A stretch of DNA of 64,000 nt, taken from positions 677,600-741,599 of the forward strand of contig NZ_BMZI01000001.1 in the NCBI RefSeq assembly GCF_014652715.1, read 5' to 3'. This stretch comes from Salinicola rhizosphaerae (GTDB lineage Bacteria > Pseudomonadota > Gammaproteobacteria > Pseudomonadales > Halomonadaceae). Positions 1-7,910 of this stretch are shown here, piece after piece. The notes beneath the pieces are model-generated. The model was not told the origin of the DNA. It searched no databases and worked only from the letters and a program-made list of their open reading frames with translations. Numbering within the stretch: position 1 is the stretch's first letter; every line of letters begins with the position of its first letter. The position numbers and the translations under genes are program-made.

Positions 1-279
1 GGCCAGAACTCGATGATGCCGGCGATCAAGCGCGTCTCCGACACGCCCTACGAGTGGAAGCTGGAACCCGCCCCGCTCTCCGAGATCGCCAATCACGAGA
101 AGTTCATGCCGCGGGACTACATCAGTGAAGACGGTCTTCACGTCAGCGATGCGGGCCGACGCTATCTGGCACCGCTCATCCTCGGCGAGGACTTCCCGCC
201 TTTCGAGAACGGATTGCCCAAGGTCGCCAAGCTGAAAAAGGCGAAGGTCGAGCGCAAACTGGGCGACTTTGCTCTCTGA
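1..279 (+). CDS. Pyrophosphate-dependent phosphofructokinase, C-terminal fragment
   Basis: Only the last 92 codons lie in the window; the frame is open from base 1 (G-Q-N-S-M-M-P) and stops with TGA at 277-279. The segments VSDTPYEWKLE, EKFMPRDYISEDG and GEDFPPFENGLP match what I know of the C-terminal end of PPi-type 6-phosphofructokinases, where a phrase like MPRDFITEDG precedes a final YLxPLIxGEDYPP block. The enzyme interconverts fructose 6-phosphate and fructose 1,6-bisphosphate with PPi in the cytosol. The catalytic residues are upstream of the window, so activity cannot be judged. A hairpin follows at 343-365 and the next gene converges on it. Confidence 0.78.
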   Translation, partial: GQNSMMPAIKRVSDTPYEWKLEPAPLSEIANHEKFMPRDYISEDGLHVSDAGRRYLAPLILGEDFPPFENGLPKVAKLKKAKVERKLGDFAL

Positions 280-342
280 CGCCCACTCGTCTCGTCTGTC
301 ATCCTCTTGCGATAGCCTGGGGCACTCTCCCGATAGAAGGCT

Positions 343-365
343 AGCCCGGCATCACGCCGGGCTTT
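343..365. terminator. Hairpin between the convergent pfp and puuC genes
   Basis: An 8-bp perfect stem (AGCCCGGC/GCCGGGCT) closes a 5-nt loop. It sits 63 bases after the pfp stop and 25 bases beyond the puuC stop, so it can serve both strands. The T run is short (TTT with the stem end), so it is a weaker terminator than those at 26767 and 49478. Confidence 0.55.
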
Positions 366-390
366 GGCTGAAAGCGTCTTCGGCCAAGCG

Positions 391-1914
391 TCAACGCAGC
401 GTCGGATCGAGCGACATCCATACCGTCTTGATATCGCAATACTCGTCCAGCGAATGATGTGACTTGTCGCGGCCGTTGCCGGACTGCTTGACGCCGCCGA
501 ACGGCACGGTCATGTCGCCGCCCGCCCAGTTGTTGACGAAGACCTGGCCGGAGTGTAGCCGACGCGACACACGCATGATCCGGTTGACGTCGCGACTCCA
601 GAGGCCCGCAGCGAGGCCGTAGGCGCTGTCGTTGGCGATGGCCATCGCTTCCGATTCGTTATCGAAGCCAATGACGGACAGCACCGGGCCGAAGATCTCC
701 TCGCGCGCAATACGCATCGACGCCGTGACGCCGTCGAACACCGTCGGCTCGATGAACAACCCCTCGTTGTTGATCTCGACGGCGCTGCCGCCACCGCGAA
801 GCACCGCGCCCTCCTCCTGACCCTGGCGAATGTAATCGAGCACCCGCTGGAACTGCGTGCGATCGACGATCGCGCCCATGAAGCTCGCCGGGTCGAGCGG
901 GTCCCCGGGCTGCATGGCCCTCGCATGGACCAGCACGCGCTCGACGAAGGCATCGCGAATCGTGTTCTCGACCAGCAGACGCGACCCGGCGATACAGACC
1001 TCACCCTGATTGTAGAAAATGGCCTCGGCCGCATGGCGCGCCACGCCGTCGAGATCGTCACAGTCGCCGAAGACGATATTCGGGCTCTTGCCGCCGCACT
1101 CGAGATAGACCCGCTTGAGGTTGGACTGACCGGCGTACTGCATGAGCTGTTTGCCGACGCCGGTCGAGCCGGTGAAAGCGAGACAATCGACGTCCATCGA
1201 GAGCGCCAGCGCCTTGCCCACCGTGTGGCCGAACCCCGGCAACACCTGAAAAACACCATCGGGAATACCCACCTCCAGCGCCAGTTGCGCCAGTCGCAGT
1301 GCCGACAGAGGTGACTTTTCCGACGGTTTGAGTACGACGCTGTTGCCGGCCGCGAGTGCCGGACCGATTTTCCAGGCCGCCATCATCATCGGAAAGTTCC
1401 ACGGCACGATCGACGCCACGACACCCAGCGGTTCGCGAAGAATCAGGCCGAGGCTGCCATCGTCCGTCGGCGCGACTTCCCCGTAGCTCTTGTCGATCAG
1501 CTCGGCGTTATAACGGATGCAGTTGATCGCGCCGCTTAGATCGCTCAGGGCGCTGCCGACCGGCTTGCCCATGTCGAGCGTGTCCAGCAGCGCCAGCTCG
1601 TCGCGATTATCCTCCATGGCCTGGGCCAGTCGCAGCAGGCTCTGCTTGCGCTGGGCAGGCGCCATGCGCGACCAGCGACCGCTGTCGAACGCCGTTCGCG
1701 CTGCGGCCACGGCCTTTTCCGCTTCAGGGGCATCGCAGGCAACCACGTTCGCCAGCACCTCACCCGTCGCCGGGTTGACTGTCTCGAACGTTTCCCCGCT
1801 CGCCGCCTCGACGAACTGGCCATCGATCAAGGCTTGCGTCTGTACGCCTCCCGGCCGCTCGAAGAGCGTCGTGGCCAGCCGCGCCCAGTCGTCACGGGAT
1901 TGATGCTCGCTCAT
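391..1914 (-). CDS. puuC: Aldehyde dehydrogenase, gamma-glutamyl-gamma-aminobutyraldehyde type (PuuC)
   Basis: A 507-residue NAD(P)-dependent aldehyde dehydrogenase. PWNFP (171-175), general base Glu272 in LECGGKSPN and catalytic Cys307 in GEVCIAG are all present, and the length matches PuuC (about 495). In the Puu pathway it oxidises gamma-glutamyl-gamma-aminobutyraldehyde to gamma-glutamyl-GABA. The ATG at 1912-1914 was chosen because GAGGAGG lies six bases upstream; the frame stays open for another 116 codons, but that stretch has no family similarity. It is divergent from puuA with a 371-base promoter region between them. The family assignment is very firm; the PuuC assignment rests mainly on context, since betaine-aldehyde and other ALDHs share these motifs. 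Confidence 0.85.
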   Translation of the reverse strand: MSEHQSRDDWARLATTLFERPGGVQTQALIDGQFVEAASGETFETVNPATGEVLANVVACDAPEAEKAVAAARTAFDSGRWSRMAPAQRKQSLLRLAQAMEDNRDELALLDTLDMGKPVGSALSDLSGAINCIRYNAELIDKSYGEVAPTDDGSLGLILREPLGVVASIVPWNFPMMMAAWKIGPALAAGNSVVLKPSEKSPLSALRLAQLALEVGIPDGVFQVLPGFGHTVGKALALSMDVDCLAFTGSTGVGKQLMQYAGQSNLKRVYLECGGKSPNIVFGDCDDLDGVARHAAEAIFYNQGEVCIAGSRLLVENTIRDAFVERVLVHARAMQPGDPLDPASFMGAIVDRTQFQRVLDYIRQGQEEGAVLRGGGSAVEINNEGLFIEPTVFDGVTASMRIAREEIFGPVLSVIGFDNESEAMAIANDSAYGLAAGLWSRDVNRIMRVSRRLHSGQVFVNNWAGGDMTVPFGGVKQSGNGRDKSHHSLDEYCDIKTVWMSLDPTLR

Positions 1915-2285
1915 GAAAGCCTCCTCGGTGAGTCTCCTTGGCAAGCCCGACACCGCGTGCGAGCAGCGTGTCGGCGTTGCCAGGGTCGAACATGAAAGGT
2001 GTCGAACATAATATCCAGCTTCATCGGCCGCGCTCTGGTCTCGATAGCAACTGCGCTCTGCTCTCGCCAGCGATCGCGCGCCTGCCTGGCCATCCCCGTA
2101 GATATCCCTTGCGATGCCCCGGCCGATATCTCCCCTTCGACGGCCTGCGATGAGAGCTGGCCGGGAGCGCGAACGCTCGAGAGCGTGAAAGCCCTGGTGC
2201 GAAATATTTGACAACCTCAGGGGCATTTGGAATAACCGGATGGCATGATCACAACAATACACTCCCTCATGATGGTCCGCCTTCC
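1915..2285. other. Divergent intergenic region puuC/puuA
   Basis: 371 bases without a gene. Besides the puuA promoter candidate described separately, it contains a direct repeat GTCGAACAT at 1985-1993 and 2001-2009, with starts 16 bp apart. Such spacing would fit a regulator binding two helical turns, but no known PuuR or other operator sequence was recognised. No small ORF with a convincing start was seen. Confidence 0.4.
2208..2236 (+). promoter_or_regulatory. Candidate sigma-70 promoter of the puuA-pot operon
   Basis: A perfect -35 box TTGACA (2208-2213) is followed after 17 bp by AATAAC (2231-2236), which matches 4 of 6 bases of TATAAT. Transcription would begin near 2243, about 43 bases before the chosen puuA start. 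The weak -10 suggests an activated or moderate promoter. Confidence 0.45.
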
Positions 2286-3665
2286 ATGTATGACGCCGAT
2301 AGCCTGAAGGAAGCCGAAACCTTCCTCGACGCCCATCCCAACGTTCAGAGCGTCGACCTGCTGATCAGCGATCTCAACGGCGTGCTGCGCGGCAAGCGCG
2401 TACCGCGGGAAAATGTTCTCGGCGTGCTCGAATCCAACATGCGGTTGCCGGCCTCGGTGTTTGCGCTCGACATCTGCGGCAATACCATCGAGGAAACCGG
2501 CCTGGGTCTGGCATCAGGGGACGGGGACCGCACCTGCCGGCCGGTCCCGGGGACGCTCGTGCAGACACCCTGGGCACGCCACGCCAATCAGGCCCAGATG
2601 CTGATGACGATGGAAGAGGACGATGGCACGCCGTTCGCCTGCGATCCTCGACAACTGCTGAGGGCCGTGCTGAGTCGCTTCCAGGCCATGGCGCTGACGC
2701 CGGTCATTGCGGTGGAGCTCGAGTTCTACCTGATCGACCGCGAGCGTGACGGCGTCGGCGCGCCGCAGCCTCCGCGCTCCCCGGCGACCGGCGAGCGTGC
2801 CAGCCAGAGCCAGCTCTACTCGATGACCGAACTCGACGAGTACGCCGATTTTCTCGAGGACATCACGCTGGCAGCCCGGACTCAGCGGCTGCCCATCGAC
2901 ACGGCGCTCAAGGAGTGTGCCCCGGGCCAGTTCGAAGTGAACCTGCTGCATCACGCCGACGTGCTGCGTGCCTGCGACGAAGCGGTGATGCTCAAGCGCC
3001 TGATCAAGGGCATCGCGATCCAGCACGGCTTCGAAGCCACTTTCATGGCCAAGCCCTACAGCCAGGAGGCAGGCAACGGCACCCACGTTCACTTGAGCCT
3101 GCTCGATGCCGCGGGTCATAACGTCTTCGCCACCGCCGACGATAGTGATCTCGGTAGTCAGCAACTGCAGCAGGCAATCGCCGGCCTGGTCGAGCTGATG
3201 CCGGCTTCCATGGCGGTCTTTGCGCCCAACCTCAACTCCTACCGCCGGTTTCAGCCGAGCCTGTACGTCCCCATGGCGCCGACCTGGGGCTACGACAATC
3301 GTTCGGTGGCTCTGCGCATTCCGTCCGGCTCTCCCCGAGCCAGACGCATCGAACACCGCGTGGCAGGCGCGGACGCCAATCCCTATCTTCTCGTTGCCGC
3401 TCTGCTGGCGGGCATCGAGCATGGCCTCAAGCATGGGCTGACGCCACCGCCACCGATCACCGGCAATGCCTACGAGCAGATCGAGCCTAGCCTGCCGATA
3501 AGCTGGCCGCAGGCGCTCGATGCCTGGGCCGACAGTCGCGAGTTCATTGCGCTGTTCGGCGAAACCTTTCATGGCGTCTACCATGCCAATCGTCGCGCCG
3601 AGTACGAACTCTCGCGTCAGGCCATCAGTGCGCTGGAGTACCGCTGGTATCTGAGAAACACCTGA
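2286..3665 (+). CDS. puuA: Gamma-glutamylpolyamine synthetase 1 (PuuA-type glutamine synthetase)
   Basis: A 459-residue glutamine-synthetase-fold ligase that joins L-glutamate to putrescine or a related amine using ATP, the entry step of the gamma-glutamyl polyamine route. Visible landmarks are SDLNGVLRGKRVP near 30-40, metal ligands in ELEFYL (144-149), PGQFEVNL (213-220), GNGTHVHLS (263-271) and the NSYRRF and NRSVALRIP blocks. It follows E. coli PuuA almost colinearly (FALDICGN versus FAMDILGN), so the substrate is likely putrescine. The ATG at 2286 was preferred although its Shine-Dalgarno is poor; an in-frame TTG at 2208 overlaps the -35 box. A second homologue lies at 7911. Confidence 0.85.
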   Translation: MYDADSLKEAETFLDAHPNVQSVDLLISDLNGVLRGKRVPRENVLGVLESNMRLPASVFALDICGNTIEETGLGLASGDGDRTCRPVPGTLVQTPWARHANQAQMLMTMEEDDGTPFACDPRQLLRAVLSRFQAMALTPVIAVELEFYLIDRERDGVGAPQPPRSPATGERASQSQLYSMTELDEYADFLEDITLAARTQRLPIDTALKECAPGQFEVNLLHHADVLRACDEAVMLKRLIKGIAIQHGFEATFMAKPYSQEAGNGTHVHLSLLDAAGHNVFATADDSDLGSQQLQQAIAGLVELMPASMAVFAPNLNSYRRFQPSLYVPMAPTWGYDNRSVALRIPSGSPRARRIEHRVAGADANPYLLVAALLAGIEHGLKHGLTPPPPITGNAYEQIEPSLPISWPQALDAWADSREFIALFGETFHGVYHANRRAEYELSRQAISALEYRWYLRNT

Positions 3666-3822
3666 GCATCGAACGCTGCACCCGCATCGAGCTTGGGTTA
3701 CGCTTCGCTCTGGATGGCGAGAAAATCCATCGACGGGACTGCACCGGCGTCAACACCACGAGCGACCATCATTGGCTCGACCCGCTTGACGCCTTCGCCC
3801 ACGGGGACGGGAAACCAAGACA

Positions 3823-4944
3823 ATGACAGCCTCCGCCACGCCGACCGACGCTGCCCAGCCGACCGAGATAGATAACGCCTCGGTCCGCGATGCGTCGGCG
3901 ATCACCCTGCGCAATCTGCACAAGCGTTTCAGCGGCGATGCCATCGCGCTCGACGGCGTCGATCTCGAGATTCGCGCCGGAGAGTTCTTCACCTTGCTCG
4001 GCCCCTCGGGATGCGGCAAGACCACACTGCTGAGACTCCTTGCCGGCCTCGAGGCACCGAACGAAGGCTCGTTGACGATCGGCGGCAAGGATGTCACCGA
4101 AACCCCGCCGCACCTGCGCAGCGTCAACACGGTGTTCCAGTCCTACGCTCTGTTCCCGCACCTCTCCGTCCATGACAACATCGCTTTCGGCCTGCGCATG
4201 AAAGGCATACCCGCCGCCGAGCGCGAGCGGCGGGTGCAGGAAATCGCCGATTTCATCAAGCTCGGCAGCCTGCTGGAGCGTCGCGTCAACCAGCTCTCGG
4301 GCGGCCAGCGGCAGCGTATCGCGCTGGCGCGCGCGCTGGTGTGCGAGCCGGACGTGCTGCTGCTGGACGAGCCGCTGTCGGCACTCGATGCCGGCCTGCG
4401 CACGCAGCTCCAGGTCGAACTGCAGCGCACCCAGAAGCGCCTCGGCATGACCTTCGTCTTCGTCACCCATGACCAGGATGAGGCGATGGTGATGTCCGAC
4501 CGCATCGCCGTGCTGGATAGCGGCATCATCCAGCAGGTCGGGCCACCCCACGAGGTCTACGAGCGCCCGATCAACGCATTCGTGGCGCGCTTCATGGGCC
4601 ATGTCAACCTGTTCGATATCCAGGGAATTCACGACGTGACCGTGACGACCGCACTCGGCGAGTTGGCCATGGAAGCGCCACTGCAGCCGGGGAAGCACGG
4701 CGGCGTCATGCTGATTCGTCAGGAGGTGATCGAGCTCGGCCCCACGGTGAGCGAGGGCTACAACGGGCTCGACGGGGTCGTGAAGGAGCGCCATTATCGC
4801 GGCAGCCGCATCGAATATCGCCTGGAAGTGAACGGTCAGCCGCTGATGGCCACGGCGAGCAACCTTGGCCAGCGCCTTTACGCCGTCGGCGACCGCATCA
4901 AGGTGAGCATCCATCCGGAAGACGTCGTCAGAATCGAAGCCTAG
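3823..4944 (+). CDS. potA: Polyamine ABC transporter ATP-binding protein (PotA/PotG type)
   Basis: A 373-residue ATPase. Walker A GPSGCGKTT (60-68), Q-loop VFQSYALFPH, signature LSGGQRQR (158-165), Walker B LLLDEP (179-184) and a C-terminal TOBE-like region (about 270-370) are in order. It energises import of spermidine or putrescine at the inner membrane with the two permeases that follow. The first 24 residues are a polar extension absent from most PotA proteins. A 157-base gap separates it from puuA; the permease GTG start follows 19 bases after its stop. Substrate is inferred from the neighbours and the binding protein at 6756. Confidence 0.88.
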   Translation: MTASATPTDAAQPTEIDNASVRDASAITLRNLHKRFSGDAIALDGVDLEIRAGEFFTLLGPSGCGKTTLLRLLAGLEAPNEGSLTIGGKDVTETPPHLRSVNTVFQSYALFPHLSVHDNIAFGLRMKGIPAAERERRVQEIADFIKLGSLLERRVNQLSGGQRQRIALARALVCEPDVLLLDEPLSALDAGLRTQLQVELQRTQKRLGMTFVFVTHDQDEAMVMSDRIAVLDSGIIQQVGPPHEVYERPINAFVARFMGHVNLFDIQGIHDVTVTTALGELAMEAPLQPGKHGGVMLIRQEVIELGPTVSEGYNGLDGVVKERHYRGSRIEYRLEVNGQPLMATASNLGQRLYAVGDRIKVSIHPEDVVRIEA

Positions 4945-4963
4945 GGCGCGGGAGATCATCAGC

Positions 4964-5896
4964 GTGAACCACACTAGCGAATCCCCCTATCCGCTGGCAC
5001 GCCACAGCCACTCCATGTCGCCGGACACGCGACATCTCCTGTGGAGCGTCGCCCCGGGTGTCGCCTGGATCGTGATCTTTCTGGTACTGCCGAGCCTCTA
5101 TCTGATCGGCGTCGCTTTCATGACCAACGGCCCTTACGGACAGCCGCAGATGCCGCTGAGCCTGGACGCCTTCCGTCAGCTCGCCGGCTTCGGCTTTCTC
5201 GGCTGGAGTCCCGGCAACCTCTACACGCTGCTGCGCTCCCTGTGGCAGACGCTGGTCGCGACCGGGCTGGTCATTCTGGTGGCCTATCCGCTCGCCTATT
5301 ACATTTCCACCTGCCGCGACAAGCTCAGGCCGATCATGCTGCTGGCGGTAGTCGTGCCCTCCTGGACCAACCAGGTGATTCGCGCTTTCGGCTGGATGAA
5401 CCTGCTCTCGCCCGGCACGCCGCTGGCCGATGCCGCTCAGGCGCTCGGGCTGATCGGCCCCAACATGGGGCTTTACCCGTCCAACTTCGCGGTCACGCTG
5501 GGTCTGATCTACAACTTCCTCCCCTTCATGGTGCTTCCGCTCTACGCCGCGTTCGAGAAGCTCGACATGGCGCTGGTCGAGGCAGCGCGCGATCTTTACG
5601 CGTCACCCGTGCGCGCCTTCTGGCATGCCGTCTTTCCGCAGACCCTCTCTGGACTGCTGGCCGGCACGGTGCTGGTCTCGATTCCGGCTTTCGGCATGTA
5701 TGTCATCCCGGAGCTCCTGGGGGGCGGCAAGGCGATGATGCTCGGCAATCTGGTGGCCAACCAGTTCTCCGGCGGCTCCAACTGGCCGCTGGGCGCGGCG
5801 GGCGCGCTGATCATGCTGGTCGCCACCTTCGGCGGGCTCTACGCCATGCGCAAGGTCGGCAAGCGCCTTGGCGGCGGTGAGGAGGTGGTGATATGA
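4964..5896 (+). CDS. potB: Polyamine ABC transporter permease (PotB/PotH type)
   Basis: A 310-residue inner-membrane permease. The hydrophobic segments include WSVAPGVAWIVIFLVLPSL near residue 30 and later helices. The cytoplasmic EAA-type coupling loop reads EAARDLYASP, which docks onto the ATPase. The start is GTG at 4964, supported by GGGAG about ten bases upstream; no ATG fits better. Its stop overlaps the next start by four bases (ATGA), which implies translational coupling. It forms the membrane channel together with the product at 5893. Confidence 0.87.
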   Translation: MNHTSESPYPLARHSHSMSPDTRHLLWSVAPGVAWIVIFLVLPSLYLIGVAFMTNGPYGQPQMPLSLDAFRQLAGFGFLGWSPGNLYTLLRSLWQTLVATGLVILVAYPLAYYISTCRDKLRPIMLLAVVVPSWTNQVIRAFGWMNLLSPGTPLADAAQALGLIGPNMGLYPSNFAVTLGLIYNFLPFMVLPLYAAFEKLDMALVEAARDLYASPVRAFWHAVFPQTLSGLLAGTVLVSIPAFGMYVIPELLGGGKAMMLGNLVANQFSGGSNWPLGAAGALIMLVATFGGLYAMRKVGKRLGGGEEVVI

Positions 5897-6696
5897 AACG
5901 TGGCGCCTTTCAGCGGGGCCTGTCGCTCTTCTGGTGGTTGATGCTCGCCTTTCTCTATCTGCCGCTGGCCGTGATCGTCTTCTACTCGTTCAACTCGGCT
6001 AACAGCGCCGCCTATTTCGCCGGTTTCTCGCTGCGCTGGTACGAACGACTGCTGAACAACGACCAATTGCTCGACGCGCTATCCAACTCCCTGACGCTGG
6101 GTATCGCCTCGTCGATCATCGCGCTGATCGTCGGCACGCTGATCGGCTACGGCATGTATCGACACCGATCTCGCAAGCTGGGCTGGCTGATCGTGCTGAT
6201 CTACCTGCCGATCGTGATGCCGGATATCGTCTTCGGTATCTCGGACATGGCGTTCTTCATCACGCTCGACCGCGAGTTCGGCATTCTCGGCCCGAGCCTG
6301 ATGACCATGATCATTGCCCACGTCACGTTCCAGATTCCGTTCGTGGCACTGATCGTCTACTCCCGCTTCGTCGGGCTGGATCCGACGCTGTTCGAGGCGG
6401 CCAAGGATCTCTACGCCTCGCCGTTCCAGCGTGCGCGCCATTTTCTGCTGCCGACGCTGAAGCCTTCGTTGATCGCCGCGTTCTTCCTCTCTTTCACCCT
6501 GTCGATCGATGACTTCGTCATCAGCTTCTTCACGGCGGGACCGGAGAACGCGACGCTGCCGATCTATATCTGGGGCGCCATTCGCCGCGGCGTCTCGCCC
6601 GAGATCAATGCGATTGCCACCCTGATGATCGGCGCCGTGGTCATTGCCGCCGTCTTCAGTCTGCTATTCAACCGCCGCGGCCACGCCGGCTCGTGA
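5893..6696 (+). CDS. potC: Polyamine ABC transporter permease (PotC/PotI type)
   Basis: A 267-residue second permease with about six membrane segments (for example SLFWWLMLAFLYLPLAVIVF at the start) and the coupling loop EAAKDLYASP. The phrase SFTLSIDDFVISFF is characteristic of the PotC/PotI/YdcV group. ATG overlaps the upstream TGA. The binding-protein gene begins 59 bases after its stop, so potA-potB-potC-potD read as one operon. Confidence 0.87.
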   Translation: MKRGAFQRGLSLFWWLMLAFLYLPLAVIVFYSFNSANSAAYFAGFSLRWYERLLNNDQLLDALSNSLTLGIASSIIALIVGTLIGYGMYRHRSRKLGWLIVLIYLPIVMPDIVFGISDMAFFITLDREFGILGPSLMTMIIAHVTFQIPFVALIVYSRFVGLDPTLFEAAKDLYASPFQRARHFLLPTLKPSLIAAFFLSFTLSIDDFVISFFTAGPENATLPIYIWGAIRRGVSPEINAIATLMIGAVVIAAVFSLLFNRRGHAGS

Positions 6697-6755
6697 CGAC
6701 CGCCTACACCCGTTCAAGGCCATCCACCGAAACGACAACCCAGGGGATACTTCCG

Positions 6756-7829
6756 ATGCCACGCAGAACAATCACAACTCCCGTCGCCCTCCTGCTCGGT
6801 ACGCTCGCGCTGTCCGGCTCGGCTCTGGCGCAGGATGACAACAAGCTCTACCTGTTCAACTGGACCGAGTACATGGACCCGGACATCATCCAGGCGTTCG
6901 AGGACAAGTACGATGTCGAGGTCGTTCAGAGCTACTACAACTCGCTCCCGGAAATGACGGCCAAGCTCAACGCCGGCGGCGACTCCCAGTACGACGTGAT
7001 CTTTCCATCCAACTATTACGTGCCACGCCTGATCCATAGCGGCCTGGTGCAGAAGCTCGACAAGTCGGAAATCCCGAACCTCGGCAATGTGATGGAACAG
7101 TTCGCCGATCCCGCCTATGATCCCGGCGCCGAGTACTCGGTCCCTTACCAGTGGGGCATCAGCGGCATCGTCTATGACACCGACACCTTCCCCGATGCGC
7201 CAAAGAGCTGGTCGCTGCTGTTCGATCCGGACGTCAACCCCGACCAGCCCTTCGCCTTGATGGGCGATGGCCAGGTCACCATGGGCGGCGCGTGCGCCTA
7301 TCTGGGCAAGGGGTACGACTGCACCAATCCGGACGACTGGAAAGCCGCGGCAAAACTGGTACTCGACACCAAGCATCGCGATACCTTCAGTGGCTTCACC
7401 GACGGGACGCCGGTGCTGCAGCAGATCCAGCGTGGCGTCGTGCGTGCCGGCGTCTCCTACAACGGTGACTATCTGCAGCAGAAGGAGCAGAACCCCGAAG
7501 CCTTCAAGCACATCGCCTTCATGATCCCCGAAGAAGGCACCGAGATGTGGGTCGACACCATGATGATCCCGGCCAAGGCACCGCACCCGAAGCTGGCACA
7601 TGAGTTCATCAACTTCATTCTCGATGCCAAGATCGGCGCCCAGCTCTCCAACTACATCTACTACGCCAGCCCCAACAAGGCCGCGCAGCCGGATCTGGAC
7701 ACCGTACTGACCGAACCGCCGGTGCTCCCCTCCGACGAAGACCAGGGCCACCTGAAGTTCACCCCTAGCCTGGAGGGCCAGAATCTGCAGCTCTTCCAGC
7801 AGCTCTGGACCGAAGTGCAATCGCGCTGA
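6756..7829 (+). CDS. potD: Periplasmic polyamine-binding protein 1 (PotD/PotF type)
   Basis: A 357-residue exported substrate-binding protein. The ATG at 6756 has AGGGGAT upstream and starts a clear signal peptide (PVALLLGTLALSGSALA, cleavage after about residue 25). The mature N-terminus LYLFNWTEYMDP carries the W-T-E-Y quartet of PotD-like spermidine binders; PotF-like putrescine binders more often have W-S-D-Y. This favours spermidine or mixed polyamines, though context (puuA, puuB) favours putrescine. It delivers ligand to PotBC. A paralogue lacking four residues near 70 lies at 9354, and a 10-bp hairpin follows the stop. Confidence 0.85.
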   Translation: MPRRTITTPVALLLGTLALSGSALAQDDNKLYLFNWTEYMDPDIIQAFEDKYDVEVVQSYYNSLPEMTAKLNAGGDSQYDVIFPSNYYVPRLIHSGLVQKLDKSEIPNLGNVMEQFADPAYDPGAEYSVPYQWGISGIVYDTDTFPDAPKSWSLLFDPDVNPDQPFALMGDGQVTMGGACAYLGKGYDCTNPDDWKAAAKLVLDTKHRDTFSGFTDGTPVLQQIQRGVVRAGVSYNGDYLQQKEQNPEAFKHIAFMIPEEGTEMWVDTMMIPAKAPHPKLAHEFINFILDAKIGAQLSNYIYYASPNKAAQPDLDTVLTEPPVLPSDEDQGHLKFTPSLEGQNLQLFQQLWTEVQSR

Positions 7830-7835
7830 GCCAAC

Positions 7836-7867
7836 GCCGCCGGTGACTTTTCAACGCCACCGGCGGC
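7836..7867 (+). other. Intercistronic hairpin after the binding-protein gene
   Basis: A perfect 10-bp stem (GCCGCCGGTG/CACCGGCGGC) with a 12-nt loop starts six bases after the potD stop. It has no following T run, so it looks like a 3'-end stabiliser or partial attenuator, as found downstream of binding-protein genes such as malE, rather than a full terminator. Confidence 0.5.
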
Positions 7868-7910
7868 TCCCCATGGCGAGAGCCGGAGAGGCTCTCAAAG
7901 GAAACGCGTT

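Noticed and set aside
1915-2262. N-terminal extension of the aldehyde dehydrogenase (116 codons)
   Set aside because: The strong GAGGAGG site is at 1912-1914 and the extra segment does not resemble any ALDH N-terminus.
2514-3584. Long minus-strand ORF (356 codons) opposite puuA
   Set aside because: It lies entirely within the plus-strand puuA gene, has no family similarity, and is the usual antisense open frame of high-GC coding DNA.
3769-4974. 401-codon minus-strand ORF opposite potA
   Set aside because: Covers potA completely; histidine-, leucine- and arginine-rich composition is typical of the antisense frame of a GC-rich gene.
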